Below are positions 52,002 through 60,850 of a DNA stretch of 64,000 nt, piece by piece. Every line of letters starts with the position of its first letter. Position 1 is the first letter of the stretch. Source of the stretch: JBEKYD01 sp052325345 (lineage in GTDB: Bacteria > Acidobacteriota > Terriglobia > Bryobacterales > Bryobacteraceae); contig JBKQVG010000217.1 in assembly GCA_052325345.1 (NCBI GenBank), positions 1-64,000 of the forward strand, written 5' to 3'. The position numbers and the translations under genes were made by a program. Under the pieces are notes generated by a model that saw only the letters and a list, made by a program, of their open reading frames with translations, did no database searches and had not been told where the DNA came from.

Positions 52002-52069
52002 CGCCGATGAACGCCGATAAATCCTTTATTGCTTAAAAGCGTTCCTCGGTGGTCGTCCTATTTCTTCAC
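52002..52069 (-). repeat. Copy C (degenerate) of the dispersed palindromic element
   Basis: Read on the minus strand: TGAAGAAATAG, a degenerate arm (CACCGAGGAACGC), then AAAGGATTTATC and GGCGTTCATCGGCGCC. The tag, loop and right arm match copy B. The left arm has decayed. It lies 70 bp before the FHA gene. Confidence 0.6.
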
Positions 52070-52136
52070 GGCTTCTACGGTCTGCCTATGGCCGGGTGAA
52101 CCCCAGCGCACTGTTCTAAACTGGAACCAGGCACCT

Positions 52137-53042
52137 ATGGAACGCCCTTCCCGACCGGCGGCCACGGCGCGCGAGATCATTCTGGAAATCGTGCGTAACA
52201 TGCGCGAGGGCCTCGAACCCCTGCACTACTCGACGCTGCCGCCTTCGATTTACCAGGTCTATCTGCATCCGGACGACCTGGAGCGGTTGCGCGGCATCGT
52301 CCCCCGCATCGTCGAGGAAGCCCACCGCGCGCTCGACGCCGAGCTCGAATCGCTGAACCGCGCGTCCCTCGGCGAGCGGCTGAAAATCGCCCGCCGCGAT
52401 CTGCCCAAGGCGAGCGCTCCGGAAGGCGGCTGGCAGATCACCATTCACGAAAACACGGACGACGATGTGGAGCCGGGCGATATCGTGGTGAACTCCGAAC
52501 TGGCCTTGCCGGTCAAGACCGAGTTCGGGGCCGGCAGTATGACCAAGCGGATCGCGACGCGCCGCATGGCAAGCGCGGCGGCAGGCACCCAAACCGCGGC
52601 GCGCACCAGTTACCAGCCGGCGGCGGAGCCGGCCAGCGGCGAAGCCAGCGCCTTCGCGACCATCGAATACGAGGACAGGGGCGGCCGCAAGACGTTTTCG
52701 ATTACCAAGAACCAGATCGTGGTGGGACGCGGCGGCCGCGACTATTGGACCGATCTGAAACTGGATACCCTGCCCGACGTCTCCCGCGAGCACTTTCGCC
52801 TGCGGCGCGATCCCGAAAGCGGGCGATTTTTTCTGAAGGACCTGAGCCGGCTGGGAACCACCATCGACGGCCAGCCGGTGCCCTCGAGCATCGAGGTAGT
52901 GGAAGGCGAGAAGCGCGACCGCAACCTGGAGACGCCGGTGCCGGACCGGGCGCGCATCGGCCTGGCGGACGTGCTGTTTCTCGAATTCCGAAACGCCGCC
53001 AGGCCGGAGCCGGCCGGCAGCACGCCCGCCAGGGAAGGTTAA
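52137..53042 (+). CDS. FhaA-like protein with C-terminal FHA domain
   Basis: The 301-residue protein has an N-terminal segment (EIVRNMREGLEPLHYSTLPP, VYLHPDDLERL) similar in pattern to the DUF3662/FhaA N-domain. A low-complexity middle leads to an FHA domain with VVGRGG, SREHFRL and the GTTIDG turn, which binds phosphothreonine peptides. In the actinobacterial cell-wall locus such proteins link kinases to peptidoglycan synthesis. The ATG at 52137 begins the conserved part. The PP2C gene starts 7 bp after its stop. Confidence 0.8.
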   Translation: MERPSRPAATAREIILEIVRNMREGLEPLHYSTLPPSIYQVYLHPDDLERLRGIVPRIVEEAHRALDAELESLNRASLGERLKIARRDLPKASAPEGGWQITIHENTDDDVEPGDIVVNSELALPVKTEFGAGSMTKRIATRRMASAAAGTQTAARTSYQPAAEPASGEASAFATIEYEDRGGRKTFSITKNQIVVGRGGRDYWTDLKLDTLPDVSREHFRLRRDPESGRFFLKDLSRLGTTIDGQPVPSSIEVVEGEKRDRNLETPVPDRARIGLADVLFLEFRNAARPEPAGSTPAREG

Positions 53043-53049
53043 GCGCCAC

Positions 53050-54579
53050 ATGGTTAAGACCCGGCTGAAGTGCGCGGCTCTGAGCGACGCCGGCCTTGTC
53101 CGGAAGAATAACGAAGACGCATTCTATATCGACCCCGATCGCGGTATTTTTCTGGTGGTGGACGGCATCGGCGGCCAGGCGGCCGGCGAGAAAGCCGCGG
53201 AAATCGCGGTGGACCGCATTCGCTCGCGCCTGGAGCGCCAGACCGGCACCGTCGAACAGCGCATCCGCGAAGCCATCGCCGTCGCCAACAACGAGATCTT
53301 CCGCGCGGCCCAGCGCAACCCGGACTGGCGCGGCATGGCGTGCGTGCTGACCCTGGCGGTGCTGGAGGACAATTGGGTGGCGATCGGACATGTGGGCGAT
53401 TCGCGCCTCTACCAGGTCCGCCGCGGCGAGATCCGCAAGATCACCCACGACCACTCACCGGTCGGCGAGCGCGAAGACGCCCGCGAGTTGAGCGAAACCG
53501 AAGCCATGCACCACCCGCGCAGCAACGAAGTCTTCCGCGACGTAGGTTCGGAGGAGCACGCGCCCGACGATCCGGATTTCATCGAGATCGTGCGCCTGGC
53601 CTTCGACCCCGCGAGCGCCTTGATCTTGTGCAGCGACGGGCTGAGCGATCTGGTGGGGTCGGAAGCCATCCGCTCTTTGACGGAGCAACATGCCGGCGAT
53701 GCGGACGCGACCGCGCGAGCGCTGATCGGCGCCGCCAATACCGCCGGCGGCAAGGATAATATCACGGTGGTGGTGGTGGAGGACGAAGACTTTCAGCCGC
53801 CCGCCGCGCCCTCGCCGTCCCGGCGTGGCTGGGGCTGGAGCATTATCGCTCTGGTGGCGCTCGTCGCCGCCTTCTACATTGGGCGCGCGACCGCGCCGAA
53901 ACCACCGCCGCCGCCCGCCGTCCACGCGCCGCGGGTGCTGACGGTCAGTAACGGGGCCGAGGCCGGCGTGACCGCCGACTATCACTCGATCGGCGAAGCC
54001 ATGGCCGCAGCCCAGGACGGCGACACGGTCTCGGTGCTGGGAGGCGAGTACCGGGAGCAGATTCAGCTCAAGAGCGGCGTCATCCTGACCGGGCTGCCCC
54101 GCGAAACCGTGCTGCGCGCCGCGCCCCTGAGCGCCGCGCCGGTAATTTCGGCCGACCATGTTCACGGCGCCCGCGTTTTCGGTCTGCGCATCGCCGCCGC
54201 TCCGGACGTACCGATTGCGACCGGCATCCGGCTGGTAGATTCCGACGTGGTGCTGGAAGAGGACGAGGTGGGTGGCGCCAAGGTCGGAATTGAAGTCCTT
54301 GTCACGGCCGCCCGGAAAATCGACTTCAACATCCTGCTGGGCAACACGGTGCACGATTGCAGCGGCGAAGGCCTCCTCATCAGCGGCCCCTCCGCGCCTT
54401 TTATCTCGCACAACACTTTCCAGCGCAACAAGGGTGGCGTACGCGCCCGCGACGGCGCGCAGCCGGCGCTGTTGGACAACGTGTTTGAGAAGACCAGCCT
54501 CGACCTGCTTCCCGGAACCGATATGAAAGCCCTCCGTGAACGCAACTTCTTTCTCGACGAGCGGAGGCCGGGCAGGTGA
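53050..54579 (+). CDS. PP2C-type Ser/Thr phosphatase fused to a transmembrane helix and beta-helix domain
   Basis: A 509-residue protein. Residues 1-250 are PP2C: NEDAF (Asp23), VVDGIGG (Asp38), GHVGDSR, SDGLSD (Asp197) and GGKDN (Asp237), the metal ligands of PstP/Stp1-type phosphatases. One TM helix at about 262-280 follows, then a Pro-rich spacer. About 200 residues form a right-handed parallel beta-helix, pectin-lyase-like (repeats such as GNTVHDCSGEGLLISG). PstP in Actinobacteria lacks a beta-helix. The outer domain may bind cell-wall glycan and set phosphatase activity. Confidence 0.85.
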   Translation: MVKTRLKCAALSDAGLVRKNNEDAFYIDPDRGIFLVVDGIGGQAAGEKAAEIAVDRIRSRLERQTGTVEQRIREAIAVANNEIFRAAQRNPDWRGMACVLTLAVLEDNWVAIGHVGDSRLYQVRRGEIRKITHDHSPVGEREDARELSETEAMHHPRSNEVFRDVGSEEHAPDDPDFIEIVRLAFDPASALILCSDGLSDLVGSEAIRSLTEQHAGDADATARALIGAANTAGGKDNITVVVVEDEDFQPPAAPSPSRRGWGWSIIALVALVAAFYIGRATAPKPPPPPAVHAPRVLTVSNGAEAGVTADYHSIGEAMAAAQDGDTVSVLGGEYREQIQLKSGVILTGLPRETVLRAAPLSAAPVISADHVHGARVFGLRIAAAPDVPIATGIRLVDSDVVLEEDEVGGAKVGIEVLVTAARKIDFNILLGNTVHDCSGEGLLISGPSAPFISHNTFQRNKGGVRARDGAQPALLDNVFEKTSLDLLPGTDMKALRERNFFLDERRPGR

Positions 54580-54636
54580 TGGGAACCGCCGGTTTTTCGG
54601 CATCAGCGAAGAGGAACCGATCGACAATCGGCCGGC

Positions 54637-54649
54637 AGGTTGCCAACCT
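54637..54649. repeat. Short AGGTTGCCAACCT palindrome, second copy at 39187
   Basis: AGGTTG-C-CAACCT has perfect 6-bp arms. A relative (AGGTTGCCAGCCT) lies at 39187-39199, with similar surroundings (CGGTCCGC/CGGCCGGC before it). It lies 22 bp before the kinase ATG and may be a small dispersed repeat. Confidence 0.45.
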
Positions 54650-54670
54650 TCCGCACAACGGAGTTCGGAT

Positions 54671-55369
54671 ATGATTGCCCCCGCCGGGCGCCGCCTGGGC
54701 AAATATGAGATCCGCCAGAAGCTGGGGCGCGGGGGCATGGCCGATGTGTACCTGGCTTTCGACGGCGAAACGGCTCAAACCGTGGCGCTCAAGCTGATCG
54801 AGCATGGCCCCGACGCCGACACTCGCGACGCCATCGAAGCCGAACGCCGCGGCGCCCAACTGCAAGCTCGGCTGGCCGCCATCGATCCCCACGTGGTGCG
54901 GGTGTATCAATCCGGCGACCTGGACGGCTTCTTCTTCGTGGCCATGGAATTCATCGACGGCCGGGACCTGGCCGAGTGGATGCGCGGCGGCCCGCTGACC
55001 CCGGAATTCGCCGCCGAGGTGGCCCAGGCCGTGGCCGAGACCTTGGACCATGCCCACAACCTGGACGTGGACATCGATGGCAAGCGGTATCACGGCATCG
55101 TTCACGGCGATATTAAGCCGAAGAATATCCGCATCGGCAACCGGGCCGAGGTGAAGGTGTTGGATTTCGGCATTGCCAAGGCGTTGTCACTCTCGCGGCG
55201 GCTGACGCGGAACGAGTTCGGCAGCGTGCCTTACGCTTCTCCGGAGCGGCTGGATTCGGGCGACGTGGATGTGCAATCCGACCTCTGGGCCCTGGCCGTG
55301 ATGCTCTACGAGATGGTCACGGGCCTGCAACCATACAGGCCGCCAGCACCGAACGGCTGGAGAAGATGA
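54671..55369 (+). CDS. Ser/Thr protein kinase, N-terminal part (frameshifted)
   Basis: This 232-residue frame encodes most of a Hanks-type kinase domain: LGRGGMADVYLA glycine loop, Lys41, catalytic HGD-IKPKN (Asp147, Asn152), DFG 165-167 and YASPE. It stops at 55369, in the C-lobe after MVTGLQPY, before the domain is finished. The rest of the C-lobe is in the next frame from about 55336. Inserting one C after CCATAC restores PYQAASTERLEK. The gene is probably one kinase hit by a 1-bp deletion, or a sequencing error. Confidence 0.85.
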   Translation: MIAPAGRRLGKYEIRQKLGRGGMADVYLAFDGETAQTVALKLIEHGPDADTRDAIEAERRGAQLQARLAAIDPHVVRVYQSGDLDGFFFVAMEFIDGRDLAEWMRGGPLTPEFAAEVAQAVAETLDHAHNLDVDIDGKRYHGIVHGDIKPKNIRIGNRAEVKVLDFGIAKALSLSRRLTRNEFGSVPYASPERLDSGDVDVQSDLWALAVMLYEMVTGLQPYRPPAPNGWRR

Positions 55370-56664
55370 TCCGCTCGCGCATCCCGCCACCGCCAGCGCC
55401 GGATCCCTGCCCCGAGCCGCTACGCCGCATCCTGGTGCGCGCCATGACGGGCGATCCCGCGGCGCGGTTCCCGTCGGCCCGCGACTTCGCCCAGGAACTG
55501 GCGGCCTTCCGCGGCGCATCTTCCGGTGGCCGGCGCTATGGATCGGGGCCCGCGAACCAGGTGGATGCCGCGCGGGAACCGGACCTGGATGCCGATGCCA
55601 CCCGCCGCACCACCAGCCGCGACTTCGAAGACGACGCCACCCGCCGCACCCGGTCCGAAACCATCGGCGAGGCGCCGGCCGATCTTGAACCCGTCCCGGA
55701 GCTTGGCGGCGACTCAGGGAAACCAGCCGATGCCGATGCTACCCGCCGCACCCAGCAGCCCGCGGTCTGGCCGCCGCGCTCCGCCGCCCGGCCGGGCCGG
55801 CGCACCGTCTTTCGCACAGCCGTACAGGTGGTCGCGCTGCTTGCCATTGCCGCATTCCTTTACGGCATCTGGAGCTGGAACTCCTCCTACCAGGGTGGTC
55901 GGGAACTGGCGCGCCAGATTCAGTCCGAACAGATTACCGATCCGGATCAGATCTGGTCCAAATGGACGGAACTTTCGCACGGCGACTCGTCGTCTTTCAC
56001 TTTACGGGGAACGCGCAAACTGGTGGAGCAGAAGCTCACCGAATCCGCTGAACGAGTGATTACCGCCTACCGGATCGGCGACGGCCAGCCGGTGCCGGAG
56101 AAAGACTGGCAGCGCGCCCGGAACGTGTTGATCCGCGCCATGTCGCTCGATCCCGACGATACCGTTCGCGGCGAGCTGCGCCTGACGGAAGGGCACATTG
56201 CGCGCATCGAAGGAGGACTGCACAAAGATCCCGCCCGCATGCGCGATGCCATTGAAGAGTTCGACGAAGCGGCCCGTCTGCTGCCCAAGTCGCCCGACCC
56301 CGAGCTGGGCCTGGCGCGCGTCTACCTTTCCGGCACGCTCGATATCGACAAAGCTTCCCAGGCGCTGGACGAAGCCGCCAAACGCGGCTACCCGCCCGGT
56401 AATCGCGAAAAGCTGCAGCTCGCTTACGCCTACATGGTGCGCGGGGACCGCGAATTCTGGGATTCGCGCGACGTGCGCGGCCTGCCGCAGGAAAAGGATC
56501 AGGTGCAGCGCGCCGCCGACGATTATCAGCGCGCCGTTTCCCTCTACCAGGGAATTGCGCCCTACGGCAACGCCAACGCCATGATCAAGCGGTTGGGCGA
56601 CAGCCTGGACAGCGTCAACTTCCGGCTCTCCGAGATCGGGCAAACCGCCCAGGTGGCCCATTAA
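55366..56664 (+). CDS. Ser/Thr protein kinase, C-terminal part: end of C-lobe, TM helix and TPR-like region
   Basis: A 432-residue frame. The first 50 residues (EPLRRILVRAMTGDPAARFPSARDFAQEL) finish the kinase C-lobe of the upstream gene. A low-complexity linker with repeated DATRRT motifs follows, possible phosphorylation sites. Then come a TM helix (FRTAVQVVALLAIAAFLYGI) and about 230 residues of helical TPR-like repeats outside the membrane. The ATG overlaps the upstream TGA (ATGA) and GGAG lies just before it, so re-initiation could produce it as a separate protein. Confidence 0.8.
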   Translation: MIRSRIPPPPAPDPCPEPLRRILVRAMTGDPAARFPSARDFAQELAAFRGASSGGRRYGSGPANQVDAAREPDLDADATRRTTSRDFEDDATRRTRSETIGEAPADLEPVPELGGDSGKPADADATRRTQQPAVWPPRSAARPGRRTVFRTAVQVVALLAIAAFLYGIWSWNSSYQGGRELARQIQSEQITDPDQIWSKWTELSHGDSSSFTLRGTRKLVEQKLTESAERVITAYRIGDGQPVPEKDWQRARNVLIRAMSLDPDDTVRGELRLTEGHIARIEGGLHKDPARMRDAIEEFDEAARLLPKSPDPELGLARVYLSGTLDIDKASQALDEAAKRGYPPGNREKLQLAYAYMVRGDREFWDSRDVRGLPQEKDQVQRAADDYQRAVSLYQGIAPYGNANAMIKRLGDSLDSVNFRLSEIGQTAQVAH

Positions 56665-56695
56665 TGTCGTTTAGTCTGCGTGAAACTCACTGACC

Positions 56696-59600
56696 ATGGC
56701 CATCACCCGCAGCACCGCCGCCGACCGGCCCCAATTGCGGCGAGGCTCGCCCGTCTTCCGCTGGCGGGTGCGCGAGCTTGCCTGGACTCTCGCCTCCTGC
56801 GCGCTGGCCGCCGCCGGGCTCTACCTGGCTTGGACCGCCAAGACGGCCGATCTCGCGTCAATCGACCAGGCCCTCGCCGCGCATCGCATCGTCAATCTAA
56901 ACGACCTGTCGGCCCGCGAAGATCTGCTGCCCGCGCTGAGTATCTTCACCGACGCCCGCCTACGCGGCGAGTTGGCGCGCAAAATCTACGACGCTTCGGG
57001 CAACCTCCCCAACGTGGGCCGCATCCGCCCGCTGCTTTCGGCCGACCAGTTTCACTTGCTCAAACCATTATTCGTGGTTCGTACCCCGGCGCAGGTCCGC
57101 GCGAAATTTCGGCAATGGATCGCGGTTTTTTTTGCGGTGTTCTTGCTGGTCAATGTCTTCTGGAGCGTGCGCGGATTCGCCGGCGACGAATCCCTGCTGC
57201 CCGTGGTGGCGCTGCTCTCGGGAACCGGGTTGATGCTGATGCTGTCGCTGCGCGACCCGGTGCGCGACAATTTGCTGTTCGCCGATTTTGCCCAGGGCGC
57301 GGCTCTGGGCGCGCTGCTCATGGCCGCCGCCGCGCTGGTGGATTACGAGCGCCTGATGGGACGATTGAGCTTTGTCCCGCTGATCGCGAGCTTCGCCCTT
57401 TCCGCCCTGCTGATCGCTTTCGGCCGCGGCCCGGGCGCGAGCGATGCCAAGGTGAATCTGCTGGGCTTTCAGCCCGTCGAGATCATTCGCCTGCTGCTGG
57501 TGTTTTTCCTGGCCGGCTATTTCGCGCGCCGCTGGGACCTGCTGCGCCACGCGCGTGAAACCCGCCCCAAGCTGGCCGCGCTCACCAGCCGCATCGCGAT
57601 TCCGCCGCTCGAAGCTACCCTGCCGGTGGCCGTGTGCGTCGCCCTTTCCATCGTCTTCTTCTTCCTGCAGAGAGACATGGGCCCCGCGCTGGTGTTCGCC
57701 TGCCTGTTTCTTTCGCTCTACGGCATAGCCCGGGCCAGCGCGCTGGTGCCCGCCATCGGCCTGGCTCTGGTGGTGTGCGGATTCGTGGCCGGCTACTACC
57801 TGGGCGTGCCGCATACCGTGGGCGAGCGCGTCTCCATGTGGCTTTCGCCATGGGACAACCTGGTTCACGGCGGCGATCAACTGGCGCACTCGCTCTGGGC
57901 TTTCTCCACCGGCGGGGTTTCGGGCATGGGCCTCGGCATGGGCGATCCGCAACTGGTGCCGGCGGCCCACACCGACCTGGTTCTTTCCGCCCTGGGCGAA
58001 GAGATGGGCTTCTGCGGGGTTGTCGCGGTGTTCGCGCTGTACGCGTTCCTGGTGTGGCGGGCGTTGCGCATCGGCTTGCGCGCCCGTTCCGATTACGAAT
58101 TCTTCCTAGCGGCGGGCCTGGCTGCCGCGACGGCTCTCGAGCTGCTGCTGATCGCCGCCGGCGCCTTGGGCGTGGCGCCGCTCTCGGGCGTGGTGACGCC
58201 GTTCCTCAGCTACGGCCGCACCGCCATGCTGGCCAATTTCCTGATGGTCGGAATCCTGCTCGCCATCTCCGCGCGCGGCGGGCATGAAATGCGCGTTGCT
58301 TTTGGCGTTCCCACGAAGCGCCTGGCGGTGGTGTTCGGCATCGCACTCGCCGCCGTCGTGGCCAAGACCGCGTATGTCCAGGTGGCCGAATCCGGCCCCA
58401 TCATGGGTCACGGCACGCTGGTCTTGCAGGCCGATGGCGTGCGCCGCTTTCAGTACAATCCCCGCTTTCTGGACGTGATCGAACGCATTCCCAAGGGCTC
58501 CATCTACGACCGCAACGGCCTGCCCCTGGCCACCAGCGACTGGAGCGAGCTCGAAAAGCACCGCGCCGAGTATCGGGAACTGGGAATCGATATCGACGCC
58601 GCCTGCTCCCGCACCGAGTACCGCCATTATCCTTTCGGCGGTCTGCTGTTCGACCTGCTCGGCGATCTGCGCACGCGTACCCGCTGGGCCGCTTCCAACA
58701 CAGCCTTCATCGAGCGCGACCAGGCCCGCCGCCTGCGCGGTTTCGACGACCGTCCCACCCTGGTGGAAGTGAAAGAACCTTCGGGCGCGATGGAGCGCGT
58801 CGTCCGCTACGACTATCGTGAGCTGGTGCCGCTCATCCGCCATCGCTTCGATCCCCAGGACCCGGCCGTGCGCCGCGTGCTCGACCGCCCGCGCGACGTA
58901 CACACCGCGATTGACGCCCGCTTCGAGGTCCGCGTCGCCGCGATCCTGCGCCACGCGCTGGAAACATCCGGTCAGCAGCGGGGCGCCGCGGTGGTGCTCG
59001 ATCCGGCCAATGGAGATCTGCTCGCGGCGGTCAGCCTGCCGCTCGCTCCCGATGCGACCGAGGCGAATCCGGTGGCGATTCCGGAAGCCAATCCGTATCT
59101 CGACCGAGCCCGGTTCGGCCTTTATCCACCCGGCTCGACATTCAAAGTGGTGACGGCCATGGCGGCGCTCCGCAAGGACCCAACCCTGATTCATAAAACC
59201 TACCAGTGCATCCGCCTGCCGGACGGCCGCGTCGGCAACTATATTAAAGGTTCGAAGCGCCCCATCCGCGACGACGTCCAGGATAAAGAGCCGCACGGCA
59301 CCCTCGACCTGGAACGCGGCATCGTGGTTTCCTGCAACGCCTACTTCGCCCAGCTCGGCACTTACGACGTGGGCGCCGACGCCCTGTTCGATGCAGCCGG
59401 GATTCTGGGCATTGCCACCGGCGCGCCCAACACCGCCGCGCAGTTGAAGAAGTCTCTGCCGCAATCGTCGTATGGGCAGGGGCAGGTCGTGGCGTCGCCA
59501 TTTCAGATGGCGCGCGTGGCGGCGACCGTGGCCGCCGGCGGCGCCATGCCGGAGGGGCGCTGGATCACCGATGAGACCAACACCCGCGCCGATGCACCCA

Positions 59601-59917
59601 AGATCGCGCTGACGGCCGGCGCCGCCCAAACCCTGGGGCGATTCCTGCGCGAGGTGGTGACCTCCGGAACCGGCCGGCGCGCCGCCGGGGCCGCGGTCCC
59701 CATCGCCGGCAAGACCGGCACGGCGGAGCTGGCCGATGCGCCTTCGCACGCCTGGTTCATCGGTTTCGCGCCCTACGGGGGAGCGCCTGCAGCCAACCAG
59801 CGCAAAATCGCGTTTTCGGTTCTGGTGGAAAATGGAGTGTACGGCGGCGCCGCGGCCGCTCCCGCCGCGGCGGATATCGTCAATGCAGCCGTGCAACTGG
59901 GGCTGATTCACCCATGA
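56696..59917 (+). CDS. SEDS glycosyltransferase fused to class B penicillin-binding protein (RodA/FtsW-PBP)
   Basis: The 1073-residue protein joins two enzymes that are normally separate. Residues about 30-560 are a SEDS peptidoglycan polymerase with multiple TM helices and the C-terminal FLSYGRTAMLANFLMVGI signature. From about residue 590 a class B PBP transpeptidase follows with Ser814-x-x-Lys817 (PPGSTFK), Ser879-Cys-Asn881 and Lys1006-Thr-Gly. It would polymerise and crosslink the cell wall in one chain. It follows the kinase gene and overlaps fhaA-like (ATGA 59914). Function in elongation or division is not decided by sequence. Confidence 0.93.
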   Translation: MAITRSTAADRPQLRRGSPVFRWRVRELAWTLASCALAAAGLYLAWTAKTADLASIDQALAAHRIVNLNDLSAREDLLPALSIFTDARLRGELARKIYDASGNLPNVGRIRPLLSADQFHLLKPLFVVRTPAQVRAKFRQWIAVFFAVFLLVNVFWSVRGFAGDESLLPVVALLSGTGLMLMLSLRDPVRDNLLFADFAQGAALGALLMAAAALVDYERLMGRLSFVPLIASFALSALLIAFGRGPGASDAKVNLLGFQPVEIIRLLLVFFLAGYFARRWDLLRHARETRPKLAALTSRIAIPPLEATLPVAVCVALSIVFFFLQRDMGPALVFACLFLSLYGIARASALVPAIGLALVVCGFVAGYYLGVPHTVGERVSMWLSPWDNLVHGGDQLAHSLWAFSTGGVSGMGLGMGDPQLVPAAHTDLVLSALGEEMGFCGVVAVFALYAFLVWRALRIGLRARSDYEFFLAAGLAAATALELLLIAAGALGVAPLSGVVTPFLSYGRTAMLANFLMVGILLAISARGGHEMRVAFGVPTKRLAVVFGIALAAVVAKTAYVQVAESGPIMGHGTLVLQADGVRRFQYNPRFLDVIERIPKGSIYDRNGLPLATSDWSELEKHRAEYRELGIDIDAACSRTEYRHYPFGGLLFDLLGDLRTRTRWAASNTAFIERDQARRLRGFDDRPTLVEVKEPSGAMERVVRYDYRELVPLIRHRFDPQDPAVRRVLDRPRDVHTAIDARFEVRVAAILRHALETSGQQRGAAVVLDPANGDLLAAVSLPLAPDATEANPVAIPEANPYLDRARFGLYPPGSTFKVVTAMAALRKDPTLIHKTYQCIRLPDGRVGNYIKGSKRPIRDDVQDKEPHGTLDLERGIVVSCNAYFAQLGTYDVGADALFDAAGILGIATGAPNTAAQLKKSLPQSSYGQGQVVASPFQMARVAATVAAGGAMPEGRWITDETNTRADAPKIALTAGAAQTLGRFLREVVTSGTGRRAAGAAVPIAGKTGTAELADAPSHAWFIGFAPYGGAPAANQRKIAFSVLVENGVYGGAAAAPAAADIVNAAVQLGLIHP

Positions 59918-60681
59918 GCCTGTTTTCGGAAATTGAAAAAACCATCGAGCGCGGCTTTCGAAGCGCCACCGAGCGGCTATTCGGCCAGGCCGAATCGGGC
60001 GACCTGGTCAGCTTGCACCATGCCATGCTGGAATCCGTCGAGGAGCAGGTGCAGGTGCTGGCGCACGGCCGGCGCGTGTTTCCGTTTCCGCGCGTCAAAG
60101 TCACCCTCATCGCAGCCGAGGAAGCGCGCCGCAATCTTCTGGCCGCGGCTTTCGGCGAAGACCGGCGCCTGGAAAACGATATCCGCGAAGCGCTGGAAGC
60201 CGCCGGTTGCCAGATTCCGCGCGGCTTTGCGATAGAGATCGTGACCTCCGCCAGCGGCGATCGACCGTTCTTCATCGATTACGAACGCAAGCCCGCCAAA
60301 CCCGCCGCCGAAACGCCCGTCGGCCGCCTGGTGGTGGTGAAGGGCAAAGCGGCACACGAAGAGTACGTCCTCGATAAGCCGCGCACCAACATCGGCCGCT
60401 TGAGTGAGCTGACCGATAGCGAACAGCGCGTGGTGCGCCGCAACGACGTGGTATTCGAAGAGAATGCCGACGAGGCCAACGGCACCGTCTCCCGCCAGCA
60501 CGCCCACATTCGCCGCGAAGACGGCCAGTATCGGGTCGCCGACGACGGCAGCGAATTCGGTACCCGCGTTTTCCGCGATGGCCGCTCCATCGAAGTCCCG
60601 GCGGGCAACCGCAGGGGCGAGCGCCTGCGGCCGGGAGACGAGATCTACCTGGGGCGCGCGTGCCTGCGGTTTGAGGCGTAG
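59914..60681 (+). CDS. FhaA-like protein (DUF3662 plus FHA domain)
   Basis: A 255-residue protein with a DUF3662-type N-domain (LFSEIEKTIERGFRSATERLF, VFPFPRVKVTLIA) and a C-terminal FHA domain (TNIGRLSE, SRQHAHIRR, RVADDGSEFGTRVF). It is closer to FhaA than the protein at 52137. It likely docks phosphorylated partners of the kinase at the wall-synthesis complex. Its start overlaps the SEDS-PBP stop, so the two are translated together. Confidence 0.88.
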   Translation: MSLFSEIEKTIERGFRSATERLFGQAESGDLVSLHHAMLESVEEQVQVLAHGRRVFPFPRVKVTLIAAEEARRNLLAAAFGEDRRLENDIREALEAAGCQIPRGFAIEIVTSASGDRPFFIDYERKPAKPAAETPVGRLVVVKGKAAHEEYVLDKPRTNIGRLSELTDSEQRVVRRNDVVFEENADEANGTVSRQHAHIRREDGQYRVADDGSEFGTRVFRDGRSIEVPAGNRRGERLRPGDEIYLGRACLRFEA

Positions 60682-60719
60682 GGGTAGGGCGGGGCGGGCG
60701 CCTTCGCCAGGTGCGCTGG

Positions 60720-60850
60720 ATTGAGAACATCGCAATATTTGTCGTAGTACATACGTATCGGGATGAAGGTTCGGACGGGTGATCCGCATCGTCTCGGCTC
60801 GTCGTGCAACCCGGAAGGAAAGGACTCTATATGCCCAAGCTAACGGCTGA
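60720..60850 (+). pseudogene. Truncated and frameshifted BrnT toxin remnant
   Basis: The frame from 60720 reads IENIAIFVVVHTYRDEGSD and the -1 frame from 60779 reads VIRIVSARRATRKERTLY, together the C-terminal core of a BrnT ribonuclease. A one-base deletion near 60776-60779 breaks it and the N-terminal half is absent. The end overlaps the brnA start, as in intact brnTA operons. Confidence 0.7.

Noticed and set aside
58106..59911. A 601-codon minus-strand frame opposite the SEDS-PBP gene
   Set aside because: The plus-strand frame has SxxK, SxN and KTG motifs. The other is its shadow.
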